The notes under the pieces are model-generated. The model made no database searches. It was given only the letters and a program-made list of their open reading frames with translations, and was not told where the DNA came from. This document shows, piece by piece, positions 53,199 to 64,000 of a stretch of 64,000 bases of DNA. Within the stretch, counting starts at the first letter, position 1. The number at the start of each line of letters is the position of its first letter. The translations under genes and the position numbers were made by a program. Source of the DNA: Phycisphaerae bacterium (lineage in GTDB: Bacteria; Planctomycetota; Phycisphaerae; FEN-1346; JAACEH01); the NCBI GenBank assembly GCA_012729015.1, contig JAAYDY010000074.1:39257-103256 (forward strand), in the 5' to 3' direction.

Positions 53199-54517
53199 CG
53201 CACGGCCTCGCGGGCCTCCAGGGCCCGGGCTATCAGGTCCACGTTGCGGGCGGTGGCGCCCTGGCGGCTGCCGATGGCCTCGCGGGCTCGCCGGCCCATG
53301 GCCGCCAACTGCTCGGGGGATTGTAACACCTCGGACAGGGTCTGTGCCAGCGACTTCGCGTCGGTTGCGATGCGAGCCGCGCCGCCCCGGACGAACAACT
53401 CCTCGGCCTCGGGGAAGTTGAACATGTGCGGCCCGAAGACCAGCGGCAGGCCCAGGCTCGCCGGGTCGATCGGGTTGCTGCCGCCCAGCGGGATGAGGCT
53501 GCGGCCGATAAACGCGAGGCAGCCGATCTGGTAGAACTTCATCAGCTCGCCCATCGTGTCGCCCAGGAGAATCGCTTCGGCGTCGGCCGCCGCGGGGCGG
53601 CCCGTGGTCTCGCTCCGCCGCACCAGGCGATAGCCGCGGGCGGCAATGAGCTGCGCCACCTCGTCGAACCGTTCGGGCTTGCGCGGCACGATGGCCAGGC
53701 GGACACCGGGGGCGGCGGCCCGGACGGCGGCGAAGGCGTCCAGCAGCGTCGCTTCCTCGCCCGGCCCCGTCGAGCCGGCGACGATGACACGCTCGCCCGG
53801 GCGCAGGCCCAGGTCGGCCGCCAGGGCATCCGCTCCGGCCACGCGGTCGAACGTGACGTTGTCGTACTTCATCTGCCCGGTGACGGCGATCCGGTCGGCG
53901 TCGGCGCCGAGGCCCCTCAGCCGCGCGGCGTACTCGTCGTTCTGCACGCCGATGACCGTCATGCAGTTGATCATGCGGCCGACGAGGCCGCGAATCCGCC
54001 CATAGCCGCGCACCGCCTTCTCGGTGATCCGCACGTTGACGGCGACGACCGGGATTCGGCGTCGCGCGGCCGTGAAGAGAAAGTCGGGCCACCACTCCGG
54101 CTCCACCTCGACGACCATTGTCGGCTCGATGCGCCCCAGGGTCATGTGCACCGACCACGGGAAATCCATCGGGTAGTGAAACAGCGGCAGCTCGGGGAAG
54201 AGCTTCGCGGCCCTCTGGCGGCCCGTGCGCGTGGTCGTCGAGAAGACGATCTCGGCCTCGGGGAATCGCTCGCGCAGGGCCGGCACCAGGCTCCGTGCGG
54301 CCTCGGTCTCGCCGACGCTGATGGCGTGGACCCAGATGCGCAGCGGGTGAGCGGCAAGCGACGGCACGCCGCCCATGCGCTCGCGCAGCCCCTCGCGCCA
54401 TTTGCGCTTGCACAGAAACAGCACCAGCAGCACCGGCCATGCCAGCAGTACTAGCAACCCGTAGAACAGGTCCAGGGCCAGACGGGCAGCGAAGGATGGA
54501 ACCCGGGGAGCTTTCAT
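53195..54517 (-). CDS. waaA: 3-deoxy-D-manno-octulosonic acid transferase
   Basis: This enzyme adds Kdo from CMP-Kdo to lipid A precursor at the inner membrane. The 440-residue protein has an N-terminal membrane anchor (residues 12-36), then the acceptor domain with the catalytic Glu70 (IWVHAISVGETEAARSLVPAL) and VEPEWWPDFLF. A GT-B donor domain follows (VIVAGSTGPGEEATLLDAF, GGSNPIDPASLGLPLVFGPHMFNFPEAEELF). It implies lipopolysaccharide and thus an outer membrane. The gene lies between secA (58 bases upstream) and proB (overlapping), which suggests a secA-waaA-proB transcription unit. Confidence 0.95.
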   Translation of the reverse strand: MKAPRVPSFAARLALDLFYGLLVLLAWPVLLVLFLCKRKWREGLRERMGGVPSLAAHPLRIWVHAISVGETEAARSLVPALRERFPEAEIVFSTTTRTGRQRAAKLFPELPLFHYPMDFPWSVHMTLGRIEPTMVVEVEPEWWPDFLFTAARRRIPVVAVNVRITEKAVRGYGRIRGLVGRMINCMTVIGVQNDEYAARLRGLGADADRIAVTGQMKYDNVTFDRVAGADALAADLGLRPGERVIVAGSTGPGEEATLLDAFAAVRAAAPGVRLAIVPRKPERFDEVAQLIAARGYRLVRRSETTGRPAAADAEAILLGDTMGELMKFYQIGCLAFIGRSLIPLGGSNPIDPASLGLPLVFGPHMFNFPEAEELFVRGGAARIATDAKSLAQTLSEVLQSPEQLAAMGRRAREAIGSRQGATARNVDLIARALEAREAVR

Positions 54518-54574
54518 GGATGGGATGCCAACGGGCCTCCGCGGTGCGCGGGCCGACCGGTGTCTTGCAGACGC

Positions 54575-58159
<3,585 letters not shown>

Positions 58160-58381
58160 GCTTGCGATGCTCCCCGCCGTGATCCGCCCCGGCGCCGGCG
58201 CCGAAACGCCGCCGCGCAGCCGATCCGGACGATTCCGCCCGCTGCCTGTCTCATCCGCTGCGGATGCGTGCCGCCTCGCGGCGCCGGCGGCCCGACGTGC
58301 CTTCGGCCACCGAGGGCCACGTCGCGTCGCCCCATACGCCGCTGCTGCCGGAACTCCCGAACTGGCCGCGGCAAGGTCGCC
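58160..58381 (-). other. Long secA leader
   Basis: About 215 bases lie between the predicted start point and the secA ATG. It is very GC-rich with GGCGCCGGCGCC-type palindromes (near 58190-58201). An open frame starting at 58254 runs through and overlaps secA, but it has no good ribosome-binding site. No SecM-like leader peptide was recognised. Confidence 0.4.
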
Positions 58382-58410
58382 ATTCTATCAGGGCCGCTTG
58401 CGAGTGTCAA
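58382..58410 (-). promoter_or_regulatory. secA promoter
   Basis: On the minus strand TTGACA (58410-58405) and TAGAAT (58387-58382) are 17 bp apart, one of the strongest promoters in the window. Confidence 0.7.
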
Positions 58411-58434
58411 ACCGCCCCAAAACTGACTGTGGCA

Positions 58435-58463
58435 TTGCGGACCGTGGGGCGGCGAAGTAGAAT
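58435..58463 (+). promoter_or_regulatory. Promoter of the TPR protein gene
   Basis: TTGCGG (58435-58440) and TAGAAT (58458-58463) have a 17-bp spacer. The leader to the ATG at 58547 is about 77 bases. Confidence 0.6.
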
Positions 58464-58546
58464 AATCCCATGCGCGGGCCGTCCGGCGCCGCGTCCGTGC
58501 GGATACGACAGGCTTTCCTCCGGTGGCACCTCTTGGGGGATGACGG

Positions 58547-60256
58547 ATGAATCGAATGGCGACAGGGTTCCGGTGGGCGATGGCGGTGGCGATGGTCTGT
58601 GTCCTGAGTGACGTGGCCGCCGCCCAGAAACGCATGTACGGCACCGGCAATCTGCCCAGCGAACGGCTGGGGCAGAACATCGGCGCCGTGACCTCGGCGT
58701 CGCAGTTCACACGGCGCACCGGCGGTTCGCCGACCGGACTGCTGGCGGCGCCCTTCGGCGTCAGTCCCTCGCGATTTGGCGGCAAGCTCTCGCCGGCGAA
58801 CCTCGACCTCGGCCAGTTGCGGCCCGAACTGGTCGGGCGGCGGCTGCGAAGCCTCGAAAGCTTCGCCCTGGGCGAGCGGGCACGCTTCGCCGAGCTCCAG
58901 AAAGGCAGCCTCGAACTTGGCCTCCTGCTGGGCGGCGAGAAGACCGCCCGGCCGGATGACCTCCGACAGGCGTTCTTCCAGTTCGTCTTCCCGTTCGGCC
59001 TGCGCGACAAGCCCGAGCAGTACGATTACGGCTACTACTGCCTGAACTGCCTCCAGCGCGGCCGCATCAAGAACCCCGAGCTCTTCCTCGGCGAGTTCAC
59101 CGAGGAGGCCCAGGGCACCATCGCCAACAAGGCGTTCCTCGACGCCGTGGCCGCCGTGTACCGCACCGACCAGCCGCCGGAGGGACAGTCCCTCGACGCT
59201 CTGTACGACAGCCAGTTGGCGGCCATGGGCAACTACCTGTTCAGTAACGGCCACTACCCGGCCGCCGCCGACGTCTGGTCCATCCTGGCTACCCGCGACC
59301 CGACCAGCAGCCTCTTCGCACAGGCCGCCGGCCAGAGCCTTTTCGCCGCGCAGCGGTTCCCCGACGCCGCGCGGCTGCTCCGGCGGTCGCTCACCACCGC
59401 TCACGGCTGGAAGGACGATTCGCTGCGCATCGGCGGCGTGAACCTTCAGGACATCTACCACGACGTCGGCGCCCTGGCCGAGGCCCGCCAGGTGCTCGAG
59501 CTGGCCTTGCAGCGGGCGCCTGAGGATAAGAACCTCCAGTTCCTGATGGCCTACATCGACCTGTTCCACGGATTGTGGGACCGCGCCGACACCCGGCTGG
59601 AGTCCCTCGCCGCCGCCGGCGACCGCGACGCCGATGGCCTGCTGCGGGCGCTGCGCACCGGCCGCGTGGGGCCGTGGATCAAGTTTCCGGCCTCGCCCGA
59701 CGGCAAAATGACCGCCGCCGAGTTTGAGCAACTGACCACGTCCATCGAGTTGACCCGCGAGGAGAGAGCCGCCCTCGTCGAATCGATCACCAACCCCAAG
59801 ACCGTCGAAGACTACATGCACCGCGGCGACTTCTACTTCTTCATGGGCAGCTACCCCATCGCCGCCGAGGCCTACGGAAGGGCCGTCCAGATGGCCCCCG
59901 ACAACGCCATTGCCAAGTTCGCCGAGAGCCACGCCGCCTTTGCCAACGGCGAATACGTCTATTCCGCCAAGCGGCTCAAGGAGGCCCTGGCCATCGAGCC
60001 CGACATCGGCCTCTACAACTTTCGCCTCGAAGAGTTCTACAGCGACCGGAGCCAGCTCGATCGGCGCCTCAGGGACCTGGAGCACATGACCAAGCTCCGT
60101 CCCGACGACGCCCAGAAACAGTTCCTGCTCGGCTACGTCTACTACTTCGACGGTCGATACACGGAGTCGGCCAACACGCTGCTCCAAGTGCTGACGGCTT
60201 CGCCCGACTACGACGCGGCCCGCAACCTCCTGAAACTGGCCAGGTTGCAGAGCTAA
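58547..60256 (+). CDS. Exported tetratricopeptide-repeat protein
   Basis: This 569-residue protein has a signal peptide (MNRMATGFRWAMAVAMVCVLSDVAAAQ), an N-terminal region of about 130 residues of unknown fold, and then TPR-like helical pairs. Examples are MGNYLFSNGHYPAAADVWSILATRDPTSSLFAQAAGQSLFAAQRFPDAARLL, HDVGALAEARQVLELALQRAPEDKNLQFLMAYIDLF, GDFYFFMGSYPIAAEAYGRAVQMAPDNAIAKFAESHAAFANGEY and a final FLLGYVYYFDGRYTESANTLLQVL. TPRs mediate protein contacts, so a scaffold role in the periplasm is plausible. A GGGGGA box precedes the ATG. It is divergent from secA; no functional link to secretion is shown. Confidence 0.8.
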   Translation: MNRMATGFRWAMAVAMVCVLSDVAAAQKRMYGTGNLPSERLGQNIGAVTSASQFTRRTGGSPTGLLAAPFGVSPSRFGGKLSPANLDLGQLRPELVGRRLRSLESFALGERARFAELQKGSLELGLLLGGEKTARPDDLRQAFFQFVFPFGLRDKPEQYDYGYYCLNCLQRGRIKNPELFLGEFTEEAQGTIANKAFLDAVAAVYRTDQPPEGQSLDALYDSQLAAMGNYLFSNGHYPAAADVWSILATRDPTSSLFAQAAGQSLFAAQRFPDAARLLRRSLTTAHGWKDDSLRIGGVNLQDIYHDVGALAEARQVLELALQRAPEDKNLQFLMAYIDLFHGLWDRADTRLESLAAAGDRDADGLLRALRTGRVGPWIKFPASPDGKMTAAEFEQLTTSIELTREERAALVESITNPKTVEDYMHRGDFYFFMGSYPIAAEAYGRAVQMAPDNAIAKFAESHAAFANGEYVYSAKRLKEALAIEPDIGLYNFRLEEFYSDRSQLDRRLRDLEHMTKLRPDDAQKQFLLGYVYYFDGRYTESANTLLQVLTASPDYDAARNLLKLARLQS

Positions 60257-60415
60257 GCTCCGTCTGGTCGTGGCAAGGCGTCTGGCCCGTGTGCGGTCGG
60301 GCGGGGCAACGGCCGCGCTTTGGCGGGATGCGAGCCACCTCCGTCGGCGTCATCATCATAAGAAGAGAGCCGCACCGGTGCGGTGGCGGACTGAGTTCCC
60401 TTTAGGAGCCTCGAC

Positions 60416-62371
60416 ATGTCTCGAATTTCCATGTTGGCTGGTCTCGTGGCGCTGGTGGCCTGCGGCACCGTTTCGCAGGCCCTGGCCCAGGACGATATCC
60501 TGGCCAAAGTGCCGCAAAAGGCGATGGGTGTCATCGTCATTCGCGGCCCCTCGACCCTGGACGGGCAGTTGACCGATCTGCTCAAGCGCGTTGTGCCGAT
60601 GCAGAACGGGCAGCAGGGGCTGGAAATCCATGCCTTCGCCGATCTTCTGGCGAAGTTCCGTGTCTCGCCCGAGCAGTTCGACACGACCGCTCCGATGGCC
60701 GTATGGGTCATGGCGCCCGCGGACAGGCCGGAACGCCCCGTCAGTGGCGTTCTTGTCAAGCCCCGAGACTTCCAGGCCCTCGTGGGCGAGGCGCCACCCG
60801 ATGTTGATGGGATCTACACCTTCGGCGACGACAAGAACTCGTTCCTCATTCGCTATGACGACTACGTGCTGGTGGCGAGTTTCAAGGATCTCCAAGGTAT
60901 CAAGGGCCAACCGCTGGGTTTTGCCATGTCCCCCTCGCAGCAAGTCCTGGCCGACGACGCCGATGTGTACGGCATGGTTGATCTGGCCGCACTGAAGGTC
61001 GCCGGCGAACCGCAGTTCCAGAAGCTTCGCGCGAAGCTGGCCACCAGCATCGAGGAAGCCAAAGCCCTGGGCGAGGACGGCGCCGCCGAGGCCGCACAGC
61101 AGGAGAGCGTCCTGAAGCTCCTGGACGATGCATGGGTCCGGGCCGGGGAGCTACGTTGGATCGGCTTCAGTTTCGGCGTCTCGCCGGCCGGTCTCGATTT
61201 CCAGGTTCGCGGCAGCGCCGATCCCGAGGGCCGGATCGGCCATTTCCTCAGCGGCCACCCCGTCCTGGGCGAGACCCTGGCCCCCAACCTCCCCGCCGAC
61301 GGACTGCCCTGGGTGGCCGGTTGGTATTCCCTTGATATGCCCCGGGTGATCGACGCCTACAAGTCCATGCTCGCGGTCATTGAACCCCTGTGTCAGACCC
61401 ATCCCCAATTGGCCCAGCTCAGCGGCATGATCGAGAACCTCAACGGCCTGATGGAGAAGGCCGGCGGTCTCGGGCAGGTGGTGGGGCCTCGCGTCGCCTT
61501 CGCCGCCTATGCCGTGCCCAACGGGCCGCTGATGGGCAACATGGTTTCCGCCACCGAAGTCAAGGACGCCGAGGCCTGTCGTACCCAGATTCAGGGCCTC
61601 ATGGAGGCCTACCAGAAGCTCATCGACGACCTGGCCGCCTCCATGCCTGCGGACGCTCCGAAAATGGGCGTCGTCATGCAGTATGTCCGCGATGTCCGGA
61701 AAGTCGGCGACCTGTCGGTAGACAACATGATCGCGAAGTTCCAGATGCCGCAGGTGGAAGGCAACCCGCCCGGCATGAATCCGAACGACCTGCTCAAGAG
61801 CGTTTACGGCTCTGACGGCCTCAGCCAGTGGATCGCCTTTGCCGACGGGCACATGCTCACCGTGACCGGCGACAAGCCCGACCGCATCGCCGATCTGGCC
61901 GCCGCGGTCAAGCTCAAGGAGGGGGGGCTGGCCGGGTCGCCGCAGATTGCCGCCGCGATGAAGAAGGCCCTGCCCGAGGCCAACACGGTGGTCTGCGTTT
62001 CCGCAGCCACCTACCTGGACACCATCGCCGATGTGATGGCCAAGGGCGCGGGCGTCACCGTGCCGCCGGCCGCGCCGCCGGCCGCCGGGCCCGAGCTGGC
62101 CCTGTCGGTGGTCAGCATGGCCATGGCTCGCGGCGAGGCCGCCCTCAAGGTCCACGTGCCCCTGGGCGACATGCAACGGTCGTTCATGAGCTTCATGCGG
62201 CTCCAGATGGCCGCGCAGCAGATGCAGATGAAGATGCAGGAAGAGATGCGCCGCCGGATGCAGGAGCAGCAGGAGCGGCAGAATGGCGCCCCGAAGCCGG
62301 CCGAGGAGACCGACGAGGGCGACGGCCCCGTCGATTATCGTCAAGACGCCGGGCGGATTGGGCCGATGTGA
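60416..62371 (+). CDS. Exported hypothetical protein with Met/Gln-rich coiled-coil tail
   Basis: I do not recognise this 651-residue protein as a named family. It has a signal peptide (MSRISMLAGLVALVACGTVSQALAQ), then an alternation of short strands and helices reminiscent of planctomycete 'DUF3352-like' exported proteins: VIVIRGPSTLDGQLTDLLKRV, YDDYVLVASFKDLQGIKG and GLDFQVRGSADPEGRIGHFLSGHP. It ends with a Met/Gln-rich helix (MQMKMQEEMRRRMQEQQERQ) and an acidic tail. An AGGAG box lies seven bases before the ATG. It is transcribed after the TPR gene with a gap of 159 bases, and the tRNA promoter follows. The family resemblance is a weak inference. Confidence 0.7.
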   Translation: MSRISMLAGLVALVACGTVSQALAQDDILAKVPQKAMGVIVIRGPSTLDGQLTDLLKRVVPMQNGQQGLEIHAFADLLAKFRVSPEQFDTTAPMAVWVMAPADRPERPVSGVLVKPRDFQALVGEAPPDVDGIYTFGDDKNSFLIRYDDYVLVASFKDLQGIKGQPLGFAMSPSQQVLADDADVYGMVDLAALKVAGEPQFQKLRAKLATSIEEAKALGEDGAAEAAQQESVLKLLDDAWVRAGELRWIGFSFGVSPAGLDFQVRGSADPEGRIGHFLSGHPVLGETLAPNLPADGLPWVAGWYSLDMPRVIDAYKSMLAVIEPLCQTHPQLAQLSGMIENLNGLMEKAGGLGQVVGPRVAFAAYAVPNGPLMGNMVSATEVKDAEACRTQIQGLMEAYQKLIDDLAASMPADAPKMGVVMQYVRDVRKVGDLSVDNMIAKFQMPQVEGNPPGMNPNDLLKSVYGSDGLSQWIAFADGHMLTVTGDKPDRIADLAAAVKLKEGGLAGSPQIAAAMKKALPEANTVVCVSAATYLDTIADVMAKGAGVTVPPAAPPAAGPELALSVVSMAMARGEAALKVHVPLGDMQRSFMSFMRLQMAAQQMQMKMQEEMRRRMQEQQERQNGAPKPAEETDEGDGPVDYRQDAGRIGPM

Positions 62372-62417
62372 GTGGCGTTGCGGTCGCCCGCGAATGGCGG
62401 CAAACCGCGAAAATCAG

Positions 62418-62446
62418 TTGAAATTGCCGTCGCAGCGGGGTATCAT
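62418..62446 (+). promoter_or_regulatory. Promoter of the tRNA cluster
   Basis: TTGAAA (62418-62423) and TATCAT (62441-62446) have a 17-bp spacer, with the start point near 62453, about 12 bases before the first tRNA. Confidence 0.65.
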
Positions 62447-62464
62447 TCCTTGCTCGACCGGGTT

Positions 62465-62539
62465 GCTGGCGTAGCTCAATGGTAGAGCACCGGTTTTGTA
62501 AACCGGCGGTTGCCGGTTCAAGTCCGGCCGCCAGCTCCA
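62465..62539 (+). tRNA. tRNA-Thr (anticodon TGT)
   Basis: The acceptor stem GCTGGCG pairs with CGCCAGC. The anticodon loop is TTTGTAA between CCGGT and ACCGG, and the T arm is GCCGG-TTCAAGT-CCGGC. The CCA end is encoded. Confidence 0.95.
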
Positions 62540-62655
62540 GTGTTCTTCTCATGCCGGCTGCGATGGCCGGGATGATGACAAGTGGATAGTGCCTCGCCCG
62601 TCCGTGCCGCTCCTTGGCGGCCGGCGACGCGAGTGTGGTCCGCAGACAAATGCGT

Positions 62656-62740
62656 GGGCGGATTCCCGAGCGGTCAAAGGGGACAGACTGTAAATCTGTT
62701 GGCTATGCCTTCGGAGGTTCGAATCCTTCTCCGCCCACCA
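62656..62740 (+). tRNA. tRNA-Tyr (anticodon GTA)
   Basis: The acceptor GGGCGGA pairs with TCCGCCC. The anticodon stem-loop is ACAGA-CTGTAAA-TCTGT. A long variable arm (GGCTATGCC region) makes it class II as expected for bacterial tRNA-Tyr. CCA is encoded. Confidence 0.95.
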
Positions 62741-62793
62741 TTTTCTTCTCTTCACCGAGTCGCCGAGCCGTATCCCGTCGTCCTGCACGTTGT

Positions 62794-62867
62794 GCGGGCG
62801 TAGCTCAATGGTAGAGCCCCAGCCTTCCAAGCTGGTTGTGTGGGTTCGATTCCCATCGCCCGCTCCA
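62794..62867 (+). tRNA. tRNA-Gly (anticodon TCC)
   Basis: The acceptor GCGGGCG pairs with CGCCCGC. The anticodon stem-loop is CCAGC-CTTCCAA-GCTGG, and the T arm has TGGGTTCGATTCCCA. CCA is encoded. Confidence 0.95.
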
Positions 62868-62879
62868 CCGATAACCATC

Positions 62880-62913
62880 GACGCCCGCTGACCCCCTGAG
62901 GTCACCGGGCGTC
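62880..62913 (+). terminator. Hairpin after the tRNA cluster
   Basis: GACGCCCG (62880-62887) pairs with CGGGCGTC (62906-62913), and TGACC with GGTCA inside, separated by one mismatch. No T-run follows, only TATCTTG. It probably ends the tRNA transcript. Confidence 0.5.
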
Positions 62914-63222
62914 TATCTTGCGCACGGGACCGGAGTTGTGCCCCCCTCCAGAAATGTCGGCACTTGCCTCCGTTGTGCCAGGCCCGTGGCAGGCGACAAC
63001 AGATTCACCCCCCGAACGCCCCCAACAAGCACGAGCGCTCGTACAACCGCCGGCACATTGGTTCGCTGAACCGCTGGGCCAGCGTTTATGACACGGCCAG
63101 GAACGAAAACGACCGCGAGGTGGAGCCCTCGCGGTCGCTACAGAAATATGGTCGGGGCGACGGTACACAGTTCGAACCGGACCGCATTTCTGAGGCGGTA
63201 ACGCCGATTCTGATCGCCGCGT
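62914..63222 (+). other. Gap between the tRNA cluster and the recombinase remnant
   Basis: No gene was identified. A perfect hairpin, CGACCGCGAGG (63110-63120) with CCTCGCGGTCG (63127-63137), lies mid-way. No duplicate of the tRNA-Gly 3' end that would mark an attachment site was seen. Confidence 0.5.
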
Positions 63223-63969
63223 TTGTTGCCTGTCCGGCTGGTGGAATATCGTCGCCCTGAGGCGTGGCCGCGAGCGGCCATCCCCTACACGGCTCGTTGC
63301 CTCCTCAGCGGCCACCTGCGTTGCAGCATCTGTGGCTCCAAGATGATCGGCCAGGGACTGGGGCGTAGGTGTGGAGACAGCGTGCAACGAGGCTATCGGT
63401 GCAGTAGCGCGATCGACGGCAAATGCTGGAATAAGGGCATCTGCAATCGCGAGCGGACCGATCGCCGGATTACTGCCGCGGTCCTCGATGCCCTGGTGTC
63501 CGCCGAAGGCGCAGGGGGTCTGCTGGCGGAGCTGACGGCGCAGATGACGCGCGACGGCGGAGAACTCGGTGCCAGGGCTGCCGCCCTGCGGGCCGAACGG
63601 GCGCGTGTCGAGTCCGATCGCGACAAGTACGCCGAGGCCGTTGTCGTCAGCGACAACCTCGAGACGTTTGTCGAGAAGGTGAGGCAGTGCGAGAAGCGGC
63701 TGAGCCAACTGGAGTGGGAGATCAAGTACGTCGATCAACAGCTCAGTTCATCGGCCAAGCCGGTCAAGCCGGCCGAGATGCTGGAGGCTGGTCGCTCGGT
63801 GGCGAAGACGCTGACCGAGGGTCGGACCGACATCTACAAAGAGGTGACGAACACCCGGGCAAGATTGTCCGCCGGGGCTCCGTCTGAGCAGGGGCCGCCC
63901 AGGGCACGCCCCGGGTTGCTTGTCTCCGGTCCGAACAGTTGCCTGCGGGTGAGCCGGGAGTGTCCGTAG
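63223..63969 (+). pseudogene. C-terminal remnant of a large serine recombinase
   Basis: The 248-residue frame begins at a TTG without a convincing ribosome-binding site. After about 27 residues it reads CLLSGHLRCSICGSKMIGQG...GYRCSSAIDGKCWNKGICNRERTDRRI, which is the recombinase zinc beta-ribbon (CxxC ... C), followed by a coiled-coil helix (LRAERARVESDRDKYAEAV, EKRLSQLEWEIKYVDQQL). These are the last domains of large serine recombinases. The catalytic serine domain and the DNA-binding 'recombinase' domain are missing, although at least 300 residues should precede. It is therefore a decayed integrase fragment next to a tRNA cluster, a typical mobile-element landing zone. Confidence 0.75.
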
Positions 63970-64000
63970 CGCGGTGATTGGGGCGAGTTCCGGCCTCGGC

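Noticed and set aside
62902..63738. A 278-codon minus-strand frame after the tRNA cluster
   Set aside because: It is antisense to the serine recombinase remnant, whose zinc-ribbon motif on the plus strand is convincing; the minus frame shows no domain.

Overview
This window is a contiguous, GC-rich (roughly two-thirds G+C) chromosomal segment. Gene content points to the Planctomycetota, most likely a Phycisphaerae-like lineage. The evidence is a cytochrome-like protein with a CX4CH motif, many large exported hypothetical proteins, two ECF sigma factors, a MoxR/DUF58/DUF4350/DUF4129 operon, an enlarged SecA, and murA plus waaA (peptidoglycan and a Gram-negative outer membrane). The class-level placement is inference from gene style, not a search. 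There is no rRNA, CRISPR array, plasmid origin or intact transposon.

Layout. 1-4.4 kb: a truncated D-glutamate cyclase-like gene, a periplasmic binding lipoprotein, purF and an isochorismatase-family gene. 4.4-6.3 kb: an AT-richer orphan gene and a tiny remnant of a REP-associated transposase (RAYT), bracketed by two near-identical 46-bp promoter copies. 6.3-10.6 kb: a PurM-like protein, asnB and an MFS transporter. 10.6-15.6 kb (minus strand): an M28 peptidase, an ECF sigma factor and gyrA, divergent from nadE (16-17.7 kb). 18-20.3 kb: an M20 peptidase and a glycosyltransferase. 20.7-29.3 kb: a MscS channel, a very large heparinase-like exported protein, and two tandem alpha/beta-hydrolase-like paralogues without a usable nucleophile. 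29.7-35.6 kb: an HD-GYP regulator, an ECF sigma/anti-sigma pair and a DUF4139 protein. 35.8-41.5 kb: a 1379-residue ankyrin protein and murA. 41.9-50.3 kb: the MoxR-type operon with convergent spoIIM-like and RDD genes. 50.4-54.5 kb: a membrane protein, a 40-codon basic gene, a flavin reductase, proB and waaA. 54.6-62.4 kb: secA and two exported planctomycete-style proteins. 62.5-64 kb: a tRNA Thr-Tyr-Gly cluster followed by a decayed serine recombinase.

How the pieces fit. Housekeeping functions dominate: purine, NAD, asparagine and proline synthesis, cell wall, LPS core, secretion and DNA topology. Many genes have recognisable sigma-70 type promoters with 16-17 bp spacers. One ECF sigma gene has a classical ECF-type promoter immediately upstream, which suggests autoregulation with its linked anti-sigma factor.

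The most distinctive non-coding feature is a dispersed family of short palindromes. Each has a constant head (CCGTAGGG) followed by a stem whose sequence varies but whose arms stay complementary. Copies occur singly, in inverted pairs, and as an approximately 150-bp composite present twice. They lie beside a RAYT remnant, one supplies the stop codon of a gene, and another supplies the -35 box of mscS. A second palindrome family (GGGCA-NNN-TGCCC) sits in other gaps. The most interesting small gene is a 40-residue very basic protein driven by a perfect TTGACA/TATAAT promoter; a short motif in it resembles the small ribosomal protein bL37 of mycobacteria.
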